A stretch of DNA of 64,000 nucleotides from AP-15 sp963703665 (GCA_963703665.1 CAVPFB010000005.1:1-64000), one strand, 5' to 3'; shown: positions 51,924-61,720, counted from the first letter of the stretch. Numbers and translations: made by a program. Notes: a model not told the origin generated them from the sequence alone.

Positions 51924-51953
51924 CGGCCAACAATTAACCGCCAACAATATGAG
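51904..51953. repeat. Triple imperfect direct repeat after the NHL gene
   Basis: AACGGCCAACAGTATT, AACGGCCAACAATT and AACCGCCAACAATATG follow one another, starting within the last codons of the NHL gene. The stop codon lies in the first unit. Confidence 0.7.
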
Positions 51954-52031
51954 ACGCGATGTGAGCCGCAGCGGCGGCCGGAGAGCGACACGTTCCGGCC
52001 ACCGCTGTCGCCGCAACCGGAGTGCTCGACG

Positions 52032-53360
52032 ATGTTGAGCCGTCGGATGGCGCTCGCCGCGGCGTGGATGTTATGGACGATTCTCGGTGCCGCCGCCGCG
52101 GGCGCGCATGATCTTCCGCTCGATCGGTTTATGAACGGGTTTGTCAGGATCACCCCGCACCAGGCCGATCTGGTGATCCGCGTTCCTTTGGATCTGTTGC
52201 GGTCGGTCCCGTTTCCGATGGCACGAGGCAATTACGATCTCGCGGCCGCGGGGCCGTCAATCAAAGCGACGCTCGATGCCCTCTCCGGCGCGCTTTCGCT
52301 GTGGGAGAACGGCGTGCGCCTGCTGCCTTCGAGCGCCGCCGGGCAGCTGGCGCCGCTAGCGGATCGGTCGTTCGAGGATTACCGGCAGGCGGTCGCGGGG
52401 GTGGCCTCGACGCCGCCCTCGGATCTGCGGATGGGCTACGAGCAAGGCTATTTCGACGCTCGTTTCACCTACCCTATCTACGCGCCCAATTCGGTCTTTA
52501 TGATCGAAAGCCTCGTTGACGCGGAGTTGGGAAGCTCCGTCAAGCTCGCCATTCGCTACATGCCGTTCGGCAGCTCCACCCGCGCGTTGATGATCAGCGG
52601 CGGGTCCGGCCGCGTAGCCCTCGATCCGGCCTGGTGGGAAGCGTCACTGGGGTTTGTCAAACTTGGCATCGAGCACATTCTGACCGGCATCGACCACATG
52701 TTGTTCCTGCTGTGCCTGGTCATCCCGTTCCACCGGGTAAAGCCGCTCATTCCGGTGATCACCGCCTTCACCCTCGGCCACTCGATCACCCTGATCGGCA
52801 CCGCCTATAACCTCGCCCCGCTCGGGGCTTGGTTTCCGCCCTTTGTCGAGGCGGCGATTGCCGCGACGATCTTCTATATGGCGATCGAGAACATTGTCGG
52901 CGCCAATCTTCGACGGCGCTGGATCATCGCGGCGCTGTTCGGCCTCGTGCACGGCTTCGGGTTCGCCGACATTCTCAGAGAGCAATTGCAGTTCGCCGGG
53001 TCGTACGTGCTCCTGTCCTTGGTATCCTTCAACATCGGCATCGAGATCGGACAGCTTTTAGTGCTGTGCGTCGCGGTGCCGGCGCTCACCCTCTTGTTCC
53101 GCGGCGCCATGTCGGGACGGATGGGCGTGATCGTGCTGTCGGCGATCGTCGCCAATGTCGCGTGGCAATGGATGATGGAGCGCGGCGAGGTGTTGTGGCA
53201 GACCCCATGGCCACAACTGACCGGGCCGGGTTTGATGGTCCTGGCGCGCTGGGTTCTGGCCTTGGGCCTCGCCATCGCCGCCGCCAACCTGTTGTCGAAA
53301 TGGATCGACCGCAAGCGGCCAGACTTGGTCGCCACGAGCAGGCGCCCGGTCGAGGAGTAG
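52032..53360 (+). CDS. HupE/UreJ family membrane protein with a large exported N-terminal domain
   Basis: A 442-residue protein. A signal sequence (ALAAAWMLWTILGAAAAGAH) is followed by about 185 residues of exported domain. The HupE/UreJ-2 membrane domain comes next, with GIEHILTGIDHMLFLLCLVI, ITAFTLGHSITLIG and ALFGLVHGFGFADILREQL. The conserved His/Asp residues within the helices suggest divalent-metal (nickel-like) transport, but no hydrogenase or urease genes are here. A basic tail (WIDRKRPDLVATSRR) ends the protein. It starts 108 bp after the NHL gene. Confidence 0.82.
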   Translation: MLSRRMALAAAWMLWTILGAAAAGAHDLPLDRFMNGFVRITPHQADLVIRVPLDLLRSVPFPMARGNYDLAAAGPSIKATLDALSGALSLWENGVRLLPSSAAGQLAPLADRSFEDYRQAVAGVASTPPSDLRMGYEQGYFDARFTYPIYAPNSVFMIESLVDAELGSSVKLAIRYMPFGSSTRALMISGGSGRVALDPAWWEASLGFVKLGIEHILTGIDHMLFLLCLVIPFHRVKPLIPVITAFTLGHSITLIGTAYNLAPLGAWFPPFVEAAIAATIFYMAIENIVGANLRRRWIIAALFGLVHGFGFADILREQLQFAGSYVLLSLVSFNIGIEIGQLLVLCVAVPALTLLFRGAMSGRMGVIVLSAIVANVAWQWMMERGEVLWQTPWPQLTGPGLMVLARWVLALGLAIAAANLLSKWIDRKRPDLVATSRRPVEE

Positions 53361-53400
53361 CCAGCCGATCCCCGCCTGACCGATCGCGGCCCGGCGGGCG

Positions 53401-54138
53401 TCAGTAGATGTGCTGGCCGCCATTGACGGAGATTTCGGTCCCGGTCACGTAAGCCGCGTCGTCGCTGCACAGGAAAAAGATCGTCCCGGCGACGTCGGAC
53501 GGGACGCCGAGCCGGTGGAGCGGGATGCGCGGCAGCAGCACCGCTGTCTCGGGCGACAGCATCGCCGTCTCGATTTCGCCCGGCGCTACCGCGTTGACGC
53601 GTACCCCGAGCTTGGCAAAGTCAGCAGCCATCTCGCGGGTCAACGCCGACAGCGCCGCTTTCGAAATCGCGTAGGCCGAGCCGGCGAACGGATGCACCCG
53701 GTGGCCGGCGATCGAGGTGATGTTGACGATCGCACCCTTGCCGCGCGCCAATGCCGGGGCGAAGGCGCGGGATAGGGTCAGCGGCACGAAAAAGTTGAGA
53801 TCGAAAACCCGATGCCAATCGGCGATCTCGCCGTTGAGGCTGCCGAGCCGCTCTCCGGACGGGGTCTTCGGCGACACCCCGGCGTTGTTGACCAAGGCGT
53901 GCAGAGGCCCGTCGAGATAATCGCAGGCTTCGGCAACGAAATGTTCGAGATCGGCCGGGTCGCCGAGATCGGCGCTGATATGGTGGGTCCAGTTCGGGTC
54001 GCGCTTGCACTCGGCCGGAACCGCGTCGCGCGAGCAGGTGATGATCCGCCACCCGGCATCGCTGAAGCGCTTGACCGTCGCATGACCGATGCCACGGCTG
54101 GCGCCGGTCAGCAGCAGCACCTTGCGCTCGCCGCTCAT
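53401..54138 (-). CDS. SDR family oxidoreductase
   Basis: A 245-residue short-chain dehydrogenase. It has the NAD(P) loop LLTGASRGIGHATVKRF, NNAG in LHALVNNAGVSP, catalytic Ser (ITSIAG) and YAISK with VNAVAPGEIETAML. The end GTEISVNGGQHIY is typical of the family. Its ATG overlaps the CDF transporter stop (ATGA), so it is the last gene of a yihY-pdxH-CDF-SDR unit. The substrate is unknown. Confidence 0.88.
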   Translation of the reverse strand: MSGERKVLLLTGASRGIGHATVKRFSDAGWRIITCSRDAVPAECKRDPNWTHHISADLGDPADLEHFVAEACDYLDGPLHALVNNAGVSPKTPSGERLGSLNGEIADWHRVFDLNFFVPLTLSRAFAPALARGKGAIVNITSIAGHRVHPFAGSAYAISKAALSALTREMAADFAKLGVRVNAVAPGEIETAMLSPETAVLLPRIPLHRLGVPSDVAGTIFFLCSDDAAYVTGTEISVNGGQHIY

Positions 54139-55067
54139 TGCGCTTCGACTCGCCGCGGAAAGCTCGACCGCGCTTCCTCGACGCCTTCGGGGTCCTGATG
54201 GATGATGATCTCGGCGTGCGGGTAGGCGGCGCGCAGCCTGGCCTCGACTTCGTCGGAAATCTCGTGCGCCCGGATCAGGCTCATATCGCCATCCATTTCG
54301 ATATGGATCTGGATAAACGCGGTCGGCCCGGCGACCCGAGTGCGCAGATCGTGCGCAGCAGCCACCTGCGGATGCCCCTGCGCGATGGCGCGGATCTTCT
54401 CGCGCTCGTCATCGGGCAGTTCGCGGTCCATCAGCTGAGTGAGCGACAGGCGCGCGAGGCATACCGCTGAATAAACGATCCAGATGCCGATCGCAGCGCC
54501 GAACAGCGGATCGAGGATGCGCAGGCCGAACAGACCGGCGAGGACCAGCGCGGCAATGACGCTGCCGTTCAGAATGACGTCGCTGCGGTAATGCAGCTCG
54601 TCGGCGCTGATCGCAATCGACCCGGTGCGGCGCACGACATGGCGCTGATAGAGCACGAGCGCCACAGTGACCGCGATCGAAAAAATCATGACGGCGATCC
54701 CCGCCGGCGGGTTCTCGACCGCCGCCGGGTGGATCAGCCGGCGCGCCGCTTCGGCCAGCAGCAACAGCGCGCTGCCGGTGATGAAGGCGGACTGGCCCAG
54801 CACCGCGAGCGGCTCGGCCTTGCCGTGGCCAAAGCGATGCTCGCGATCGGCGGGGCTCACAGCATGGCGCACCGCGATCAGGTTGACGATCGAGGCGAGA
54901 ATGTCGAGCAAGGAATTGATCAGGCTAGACAGCAGCGCGACCGAGCCTGTCTCCAACCAGGCAGCGAACTTGACCGCGATCAGCAATGCGGCCGCCGCGA
55001 CCGAGGCGTAGGTCGCCTGCCGCCGCAACCGGTCCGCCGCCGGTCCGTGCAGCAGGCCGTGCATCAT
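54135..55067 (-). CDS. Cation diffusion facilitator transporter (FieF-like)
   Basis: A 310-residue divalent-metal antiporter. ATYASVAAAALLIAVKFAAW is helix 1, and SLINSLLDILASIVNLIAVR contains the SxxxD metal site in helix 2. HRFGHGKAEPLAVLGQSAFI is the conserved loop. DELHYRSDVILNGSVIAALV is helix 5 with HxxxD. The cytoplasmic domain has HDLRTRVAGPTAFIQIHIEM and PHAEIIIHQDPEG. MMHG at 55067 overlaps the pdxH stop and is preferred over an earlier in-frame start. Confidence 0.9.
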   Translation of the reverse strand: MMHGLLHGPAADRLRRQATYASVAAAALLIAVKFAAWLETGSVALLSSLINSLLDILASIVNLIAVRHAVSPADREHRFGHGKAEPLAVLGQSAFITGSALLLLAEAARRLIHPAAVENPPAGIAVMIFSIAVTVALVLYQRHVVRRTGSIAISADELHYRSDVILNGSVIAALVLAGLFGLRILDPLFGAAIGIWIVYSAVCLARLSLTQLMDRELPDDEREKIRAIAQGHPQVAAAHDLRTRVAGPTAFIQIHIEMDGDMSLIRAHEISDEVEARLRAAYPHAEIIIHQDPEGVEEARSSFPRRVEAQ

Positions 55068-55651
55068 GGGAAAAGCCGTTCCCGCCGCCATCCGTCGCCT
55101 TCGCGGATAAACAACCAACGGTCATGCAGGCGCGAGGGTCGCTCCTGCCAGAATTCGACCCGCTGCGGCGCCACGCGAAACCCCGACCAATAGGGCGGGC
55201 GCGGCACTTCGGAATCGCCAAATCGGCGGTCGAAATCCTCGACCCGGCGCTCGAGCACTGCGCGGCTTTCGAGCGGGCGCGACTGGTCGGAGGCCCAGGC
55301 GCCAAGCCAACTCTCGCGCGGACGGCTGGCGAAATAGTCGTTCGCCTCTGCTTCGGAAACCGGAGCGACGCCGCCCTCGATCCGAACCTGGCGACGCAGC
55401 GCTTTCCATAGAAAGCACAATGCCGCCTGCGGGTTGGCGGACAGTTCCTCCGATTTGCAACTCTCCAGGTTCGTGTAAAAGACAAACCCGCGGGCATCGA
55501 ATCCCTTGAGCAGAACCGCTCGCGCCGACGGCCGCCCCTGGAGCGTCGCGGTGGCGAGTGTCATCGCGTCGGCATCCTGCTCGCAGTCGAGGGCTGCGGC
55601 GAACCAGCGCGCGAAGGCGGACAACGGTTCGGTCTCTAAGATCTCGTCCAT
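55064..55651 (-). CDS. pdxH: Pyridoxamine 5'-phosphate oxidase PdxH
   Basis: PdxH oxidises pyridoxamine- or pyridoxine-5'-phosphate to PLP with FMN. It has 195 residues starting MDEILETEPLSAFARWFAAA. Conserved segments are GRPSARAVLLKGFDARGFVF and YTNLESCKSEELSANPQAAL; the C-terminal signature has VEFWQERPSRLHDRW. The start is taken where homology begins, giving a 20-bp gap after yihY. Confidence 0.95.
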   Translation of the reverse strand: MDEILETEPLSAFARWFAAALDCEQDADAMTLATATLQGRPSARAVLLKGFDARGFVFYTNLESCKSEELSANPQAALCFLWKALRRQVRIEGGVAPVSEAEANDYFASRPRESWLGAWASDQSRPLESRAVLERRVEDFDRRFGDSEVPRPPYWSGFRVAPQRVEFWQERPSRLHDRWLFIREGDGWRRERLFP

Positions 55652-55670
55652 CGCCCCCTCCCCGCCCCCG

Positions 55671-57030
55671 CTATCTCGACCCGACTTTTTCGACAATGGT
55701 CTCGGCCGAGCGCCAGCCGGCGCGCCGGTGCGGGCCATCATCGAGAGTGTCGGCGATCAAGGAGGCGATGGTCATCTGCATCGCCGCCGCCTCGGCCTTG
55801 ATGATCCGTTCCATCGCGGAGGCGACTTGGCTGTGCCAGGGCGCTGACAAGCGATCGAGCCAACGGCCGGCGAAGGGCAGGTTCAGCGCCTCGTAAAGGT
55901 CGTGAAGCGTCGCTGCACTGGGGTTCCAAGCGAGCACCCAGTTTCCTCCTTGCGTGTGCGCGGCAAAACCGGCTTTGGTGAGCGGTTTCATATGCCCGTC
56001 GACGACGGTCGTCGTGATCCCGAGCTCGGTGGCCAGCGCGGAGGTGGTCAGCACGGCACCCGAGCGTTGCGCCCGCGCCAGCGCAGCAATCAGCGCCAGG
56101 CTCAGGCCGAGCTTGACCCCGCCGGACGACACGTTGCCGATCCGCGCATCGATCCGCCAATACGGCAAGGCAGCGGCGGATTCCGCCCCCAGCAACACCG
56201 CCATCCACGAAATATACATCCAAAGCAGAAAAATCGGGATCGCCGCGAGCGTGCCGTAAACGGTCTGGTAATACGACATGGCGCCGACATAGATCGTAAA
56301 TCCGACCTTCAGGATCTCGATCGCCGCGGTCGCGATCAGCGCGCCGAGAGCAGCATCTCTCCAGCGCACGGCGCAATTCGGGATCAGCCAATAGAGCAAC
56401 GTGAGAGCGATGAATTCGAGCAACGCCGGCACCGCTCGCGCCAGCCCGTGCAGCCAGCCGCTCTCGATCCACTGAAACGCCTGCTGGCCAAACCCGGCAT
56501 GACGGGCGGCGATTTCGAAATATGTCGACAGCGACAAGCTGAGGCCGACGAGCAGCGGACCGAGAGTTATCAGCGCCCAGTAAGCGAGGACGCGCTGACC
56601 CCACGGACGAGGCGAGGTGACCCGCCAGATCACATTGAGCTGGTCTTCGACCGTGACCAGCAGCAGGACCCCGGTGGCGGCGATGCCGATGACGCCGATC
56701 GCGGTCGTCTGCGCCGCCGAATTGGCAAAGGCGCGGAACCACCAGGCCGCCTGCTCGCCGATCGACGGCACGAAATTTCTGAAGACCAGCGCCAGGATCT
56801 CGTTGTGCACCTGTCCGAAGATCGGGAACACCGACAGCGAGCCGAGAGCGATGGCGGCGAGCGGCACCAGCGAGACGAGTGCGGTATAGCTCAACGCGCC
56901 CGAGGCGGCAAAGCAGCCGTCGCTGTTGAAATCGGCGCAACACATAGGCGGCGAACGCGGTTGCGCCCGCCGCCGTCTGCCGCACCCCGCTGCGGCCTCT
57001 CGCCCGATTCTCTGCCGCCACCGGCGCCAT
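55671..57030 (-). CDS. YihY/UPF0761 family membrane protein, one frameshift
   Basis: An inner-membrane protein formerly miscalled RNase BN. Six hydrophobic segments are visible, including SYTALVSLVPLAAIALGSLS, TTAIGVIGIAATGVLLLVTV and LAAIPIFLLWMYISWMAVLL with the upstream motif YVGAMSYYQTVYG. The C-terminal 150 residues form a cytoplasmic region. The first about 35 residues (MAPVAAENRARG to YVLRRF) lie in another frame; an indel near 56930 links them to NSDGCFAASGALSYT. Function is unresolved in general. Confidence 0.82.
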
Positions 57031-57193
57031 CCTGCAAACCCCGCAGTGGATATCTGGTAAACACGCGCCCGTTCGGCAATTATCCGCCGCCTGTCGCGAT
57101 CGCACCAGCGCCGAGCGGGGGCCGGGCCGTCGAATGGCGCTCGCCGCGGCGGTCGTGTAGGATGCATTCGGCTGCGAGAAATGGGGATCCACC

Positions 57194-57994
57194 ATGCCGC
57201 TGATGGCGGGGAAGAAGGGTCTGATCATGGGCGTCGCCAACGAGCGATCGCTCGGCTGGGGCATCGCCAAGGCGTTGCACCGCCATAGCGCGGCACTCGC
57301 CTTTACCTACCAGGGAGAGGCTCTCGGCAAGCGGGTGCGGCCGCTCGCGGAGAGCACGGGCAGCGATTTCGTCGTGGAATGCGACGTCACCAACGAGCGC
57401 AGCCTGGACGCGGTTTTCGCCGCTGTCGGCGAGCGCTGGGGTCGGCTCGATTTCGCGGTTCACGCGATCGGCAGCACTGACCCGAACGCGCTTAGGGGAA
57501 AATATGTCGATACGACGCGCGAAAATTTTGCACGTACGCTCGATATTTCCTGCTTTTCATTTACCGATATTTGTCGGCGCGCGGAACCGTTGATGACCAA
57601 TGGCGGCAGCCTGTTGACGTTGACCTATTACGGCGCCGAGCGGGTGATGCCGAATTATAATGTCATGGGAGTGGCCAAGGCCGCGCTCGAGGCGAGTGTG
57701 CGCTACCTCGCGGTCGATCTCGGCGGACGGAATATCCGGGTCAACGCGATTTCGGCGGGGCCGATCAGGACCCTTGCTGCCTCGGGCATCGGGGATTTCC
57801 GCTACATTCTGAAATGGAACCAGTATAACTCGCCGTTGAAGCGCAATGTCGCAATCGAGGATGTCGGCGGCGCCGCGCTCTATCTGTTAAGTGATCTGTC
57901 GGCCGGGGTCAGCGGCGAGATCCACCACGTCGATTGCGGCTATCACGTGGTCGGCATGAAGGCCGTCGACGCCCCCGACATCTCGGTCGTGTGA
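57194..57994 (+). CDS. fabI: Enoyl-[acyl-carrier-protein] reductase FabI
   Basis: FabI performs the last step of fatty-acid elongation with NADH. It has 266 residues, with GLIMGVANERSLGWGIAKAL, a catalytic Tyr/Lys pair in ERVMPNYNVMGVAKAALEAS, and ISAGPIRTLAASGIGDFR. The region between yihY and fabI (57031-57193) is divergent and holds no gene. Confidence 0.95.
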   Translation: MPLMAGKKGLIMGVANERSLGWGIAKALHRHSAALAFTYQGEALGKRVRPLAESTGSDFVVECDVTNERSLDAVFAAVGERWGRLDFAVHAIGSTDPNALRGKYVDTTRENFARTLDISCFSFTDICRRAEPLMTNGGSLLTLTYYGAERVMPNYNVMGVAKAALEASVRYLAVDLGGRNIRVNAISAGPIRTLAASGIGDFRYILKWNQYNSPLKRNVAIEDVGGAALYLLSDLSAGVSGEIHHVDCGYHVVGMKAVDAPDISVV

Positions 57995-58033
57995 CAGGAG
58001 CGTTGCTGGATGCGCGCGAACTCTGACCCGGTT

Positions 58034-58175
58034 CTCCCTCTCCGCCCGTTTGCGGGGGGAGAGGGTCGGGGTGAGGTGGGTGACGGGACCGCGCGCGAGA
58101 TGCCGAAAGGCCACCGCACCCTCCCACGCCCTTGGCGCGGGCCCCTCCCTCTCCCCCGCGATGCGGCGGAGAGGG
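58034..58175. repeat. Two GC-rich palindromic repeats between fabI and aroC
   Basis: CTCCCTCTCCGCCCGTTTGC followed by GGGGGGAGAGGG (58034-58065) and CCCTCTCCCCCGCGATGCGG followed by CGGAGAGGG (58147-58175) are two copies of a hairpin-forming intergenic repeat type common in proteobacteria. They may form hairpins in a fabI-aroC transcript. Confidence 0.6.
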
Positions 58176-58200
58176 AAACTTCGCCTGTCGGCTGACATCC

Positions 58201-59277
58201 ATGGCCGGAAACTCGTTCGGCACCTTGTTTCGCTTCACCACCTGGGGCGAGAGCCACGGGCCGGCGATCGGCGTCATCGTCGACGGCGTTCCATCGCGCC
58301 TGCAGCTCGATGAGCCTGACATCCAGCGTTGGCTTGACAAGCGCAAACCCGGCCAGTCGCGGTTTACGACGCAGCGGCGCGAGGAGGACCTTGTCCGGAT
58401 CATGAGCGGCGTGTTCGACGGGGTGACGACCGGGACCCCGATCCAGCTGCTGATCGAGAACACCGACCAGCGCCCCAGGGATTACCGCAACATCGCCGAT
58501 CGGTTTCGCCCTGGCCACGCCGATTATACCTATTGGAGAAAGTATGGCGTGCGTGACTATCGCGGCGGCGGCCGTGCCTCGGCACGCGAGACCGCCTCGC
58601 GGGTCGCCGCCGGGGCAATAGCGCGCAAAATCCTCAATTCAGGGGTGACCATTCGCGGCGCGCTCGTCCAAATCGGGCCGCATTCGATCGACCGCGAAGC
58701 CTGGGACTGGCGGGCGGTCGAGGAGAACCCGTTCTGGTGTCCCGATGCGGCAATGGCGCTCCACTGGGCCGACTACCTCGACGGCGTGCGCAAGTCGGGC
58801 TCGTCCGCCGGTGCGGTGATCGAGATCGTCGCCAGCGGCGTCCCGGCCGGGCTCGGCGAACCGGTCTACGACAAGCTCGACGGCGATCTCGCCCGCGCGC
58901 TGATGACGATCAACGCGGTCAAGGGCGTCGAGATCGGCGCCGGCTTCGGGGCCGCCGCGCTGAAAGGAGAGGACAACGCCGACGAGATGCGCATGGCAAA
59001 TGGACGGGTGGTGTTTCTGTCGAACAATGCCGGCGGCATCCTCGGCGGGATCTCGACCGGGCAGGACATCGTCGCCCGCTTCGCGGTCAAGCCGACGAGC
59101 TCGATCCTGACCCCGATGCGCACCGTCGACGTCGACGGCAACGAGGTCGAGATCGCATCCCACGGCCGCCACGACCCCTGCGTCGGCATCCGCGCCGTTC
59201 CGGTCGGCGAGGCGATGGTCGCCTGCGTGCTTGCCGATCACCTGCTGCGCCACCGCGCGCTCGGTGCCGCTGTCTGA
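58201..59277 (+). CDS. aroC: Chorismate synthase AroC
   Basis: AroC makes chorismate from EPSP using reduced FMN. It has 358 residues starting MAGNSFGTLFRFTTWGESHG. Signature segments are GRASARETASRVAAGAIARK (FMN site), EIGAGFGAAALKGEDNADEM, NAGGILGGISTGQDIVARFA and HDPCVGIRAVPVGEAMVACV. ATG 58201 is chosen because the family start is exact there. sppA begins 4 bp after the stop, so the two are co-transcribed. Confidence 0.97.
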   Translation: MAGNSFGTLFRFTTWGESHGPAIGVIVDGVPSRLQLDEPDIQRWLDKRKPGQSRFTTQRREEDLVRIMSGVFDGVTTGTPIQLLIENTDQRPRDYRNIADRFRPGHADYTYWRKYGVRDYRGGGRASARETASRVAAGAIARKILNSGVTIRGALVQIGPHSIDREAWDWRAVEENPFWCPDAAMALHWADYLDGVRKSGSSAGAVIEIVASGVPAGLGEPVYDKLDGDLARALMTINAVKGVEIGAGFGAAALKGEDNADEMRMANGRVVFLSNNAGGILGGISTGQDIVARFAVKPTSSILTPMRTVDVDGNEVEIASHGRHDPCVGIRAVPVGEAMVACVLADHLLRHRALGAAV

Positions 59278-59281
59278 GCGC

Positions 59282-61054
59282 ATGCGGCGTCTGCTGCTCG
59301 GCTTCTTTGCCACGATCGGGGTGCTGGCGGTTCTGCTGGTCGTCGCCGCCGTCGTGATGATCGTCCATTTCACGCCAAGCACGCCGCCCTTGCCCGCCAA
59401 GATGATCCTCTCGGTCGATCTGACGCAGGGCCTCGCCGACGGCCAAGACGAGGCCGGCTGGCTCAAGCTGATCGGCGGCGCAAAGCCAAGCCTGCACGAT
59501 TTTCTCGATGCGATCGAGGCCGCCGGGACCGATCCGCGGGTCAAGGGGCTCCTCGCCCGCGTCGGCGACGATGCGTTCGGACTGGCCGAAGTGCAGCAGA
59601 TCCGCGACGCGATCACCGCGTTCCGCGCCAAGGGCAAGTTTGCGATCGCATTTGCCGACAGCTTTGGCGATTTCGGCGGCGGCACTCGCCCCTATTACCT
59701 GGCGAGCGCGTTCGACCGGATCTGGCTCCAGCCGATGGGCAGCGTCGGCCTGACCGGGCTCTATGCCGATGCGACCTTTGCCAAGGGCACGCTCGACTTG
59801 CTCGGGATCGCCGCCGAATTCGACCATCGCGGCCGCTACAAGACCGCAGCCAACATTCTGACCGAGACCCAGATGACGCCGCCCGACCGCGAACAGGTCG
59901 AAGACCTGCTGTCCTCGCTCGGCGGGCAGGTGGTCGACGGCATCTCCGAGGGGCGCAAGCTGTCGCCGCCGACGGTGCGCGCGCTGATCGACCGCGGGCC
60001 GCTGCTAGCCGACGAAGCGCTCGCGGCCAAGCTCGTCGACCGCCTCGGCTATCGCGACGAGGTTATCGCCGCGGCCCACAACCGCTCCGGATCGGATGCC
60101 GAAATGGTCGGCCTCAGGGCGTATCTCGACCGCGCCAACCGCCCGCACCGCGAAGGCCAGAGAATCGCGCTGATTTACGGTTCGGGGCTGATTGTCAGCG
60201 GCGGCGGTTCGTCGGGTCTGCTGGCGGGGCCGGAGGAGATGGCCGCGACCCGGATGACGCGCGCCTTTCGCGACGCGGTTCGCGACCCCAAGGTCCGGGC
60301 AATCCTGTTTCGCATCGACAGCCCCGGGGGTTCGGTCGTCGCCTCGGAGACGATCTGGCGCGATGTGGTCTTTGCCCGCGAACGCGGCAAGCCGGTCATC
60401 GTCTCGATGGGCGACGTCGCCGGCTCGGGTGGTTATTACATCGCCGCCCCGGCCGACAAGATCGTTGCCGAACCGGCGACCCTGACCGGCTCGATCGGCG
60501 TGCTGGCCGGCAAGCTGGTCGTCGCCGATCTGCTCAAGAAGATCGGGATCTCGACCGATGCGGTCCAGTTCGGTGCCAATGCCGCGATGTCGAGCGCCAC
60601 CTCCCCATTCTCTCAATTCGCGCGCTCGCGTCTGGGGGCGTTTCTCGATGCGACCTATCAGGGGTTCAAAGAGCATGTGGCTGCCGGCCGCCATATGACC
60701 CCCGACGCAGTCGAGGCGGTCGCCAAGGGCCGGGTGTGGACCGGCGAGGAAGCCAAGGCCCGCGGCCTCGTCGACGCGCTGGGCGGCTTTGAGGCGGCGT
60801 TGCGAATGGCCGAGCAAGCGGCTGGAATATCCCCCGGCGCACCGATCCAGCTGACGGTTTTTCCGCGTCACGAAGGGCCGGCCGAATTCCTCTACAAGCG
60901 TCTCACGGGCAGGGAGCGCGAAGACGACGACAACCTTGGCGTCAGTTCGCTCGCTCGTGCGGTCGAGGCGGCGGCGCCGGTGCTGCAGCGGATCGAGACC
61001 GTCTTCGGCGCTTCGGGCGTATTGACCATGCCGCCGATCGGCGAGCCGAGATAG
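59282..61054 (+). CDS. sppA: Signal peptide peptidase SppA, 67K type
   Basis: A membrane-anchored serine protease that clears cleaved signal peptides. It has 590 residues: one N-terminal helix (LLLGFFATIGVLAVLLVVAA), then two tandem S49 domains. The N-terminal domain supplies the general-base Lys (HRGRYKTAANIL). The C-terminal domain supplies the nucleophile Ser (MGDVAGSGGYYIAAPADKIV), preceded by ILFRIDSPGGSVVASETIWR. ATG 59282 is 4 bp after aroC. Confidence 0.93.
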   Translation: MRRLLLGFFATIGVLAVLLVVAAVVMIVHFTPSTPPLPAKMILSVDLTQGLADGQDEAGWLKLIGGAKPSLHDFLDAIEAAGTDPRVKGLLARVGDDAFGLAEVQQIRDAITAFRAKGKFAIAFADSFGDFGGGTRPYYLASAFDRIWLQPMGSVGLTGLYADATFAKGTLDLLGIAAEFDHRGRYKTAANILTETQMTPPDREQVEDLLSSLGGQVVDGISEGRKLSPPTVRALIDRGPLLADEALAAKLVDRLGYRDEVIAAAHNRSGSDAEMVGLRAYLDRANRPHREGQRIALIYGSGLIVSGGGSSGLLAGPEEMAATRMTRAFRDAVRDPKVRAILFRIDSPGGSVVASETIWRDVVFARERGKPVIVSMGDVAGSGGYYIAAPADKIVAEPATLTGSIGVLAGKLVVADLLKKIGISTDAVQFGANAAMSSATSPFSQFARSRLGAFLDATYQGFKEHVAAGRHMTPDAVEAVAKGRVWTGEEAKARGLVDALGGFEAALRMAEQAAGISPGAPIQLTVFPRHEGPAEFLYKRLTGREREDDDNLGVSSLARAVEAAAPVLQRIETVFGASGVLTMPPIGEPR

Positions 61055-61072
61055 ACTGGGCCGCGATCGCAG

Positions 61073-61720
61073 CTAATCCCGCGCGGGCGAGGCCGGTTGG
61101 TAGAGGATGGTCGACCCGTCGCTGCCGCGCAGCTGCATCCGGACCAGATCGCCCTGGCGATCGTACCAGACATCCTGCGAATAGATGCCGTGCAGAGAAT
61201 AGTGATGGGCGTCGATTTGACGACCCCATAGCGAGATGTCCTGGGCGCCGCCGTCGGCGACCGTGATCCGTATCAGGCTGCCGTCGACCGTGCTCAGCGC
61301 CGAGGTCTGGCGAGCCATCGCCGCATTCCACAGGCTCGACGGCAACAGGCCTGCGGGCATCCGCTTGGTTTTGCCATCGGCGGTGACCCACAATGCGTTC
61401 CCGCTCGCATCGGCGTGGACGTGATGCATTGTGCCGTCATCGTCGGTGGTCGAAGTCATCGACACGAAACGACCATCGGCCCAGCGCTCCCTTTCCGTCT
61501 GGTCGAAACGGTAGAGGGTGAGGAAACCAATCTTTAACAAAATCGACGTAGAAATCCCCACGAGCGTATTCGGGCCGTCAGAGCGGACAGAGATAGTATT
61601 TGTCCCGATCGGCTCGCCGTTACGCAGTATAGAAAAACTTTGGGTTTCGGCCGTCTGGTTTGCCACTGCCGCAATCGGCAAGATCAGAAGCCCGAAAACC
61701 ATCGAGATTGCCTGCTGCAC
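61073..61720 (-). CDS. Secreted DUF6134-like protein
   Basis: A 215-residue exported protein. GTG 61720 is chosen because a strong AGGAGG site lies 6 bp upstream and a signal peptide follows directly (MVFGLLILPIAAVANQTAET). The mature part has SFSILRNGEPIGTNTISVRS, RFDQTERERWADGRFVSMTS and LLPSSLWNAAMARQTSALST. The pattern (IxxxGxxIGxxxI near the mature N-terminus, LPxSLWN) resembles DUF6134 proteins of unknown function. It is convergent with sppA and divergent from hpnN. Confidence 0.75.
   Translation of the reverse strand: MQQAISMVFGLLILPIAAVANQTAETQSFSILRNGEPIGTNTISVRSDGPNTLVGISTSILLKIGFLTLYRFDQTERERWADGRFVSMTSTTDDDGTMHHVHADASGNALWVTADGKTKRMPAGLLPSSLWNAAMARQTSALSTVDGSLIRITVADGGAQDISLWGRQIDAHHYSLHGIYSQDVWYDRQGDLVRMQLRGSDGSTILYQPASPARD

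Noticed and set aside
51904..51953. CRISPR-like repeats
   Set aside because: The three units are contiguous without spacers and only partly alike. No CRISPR array or cas gene was found anywhere in the window.
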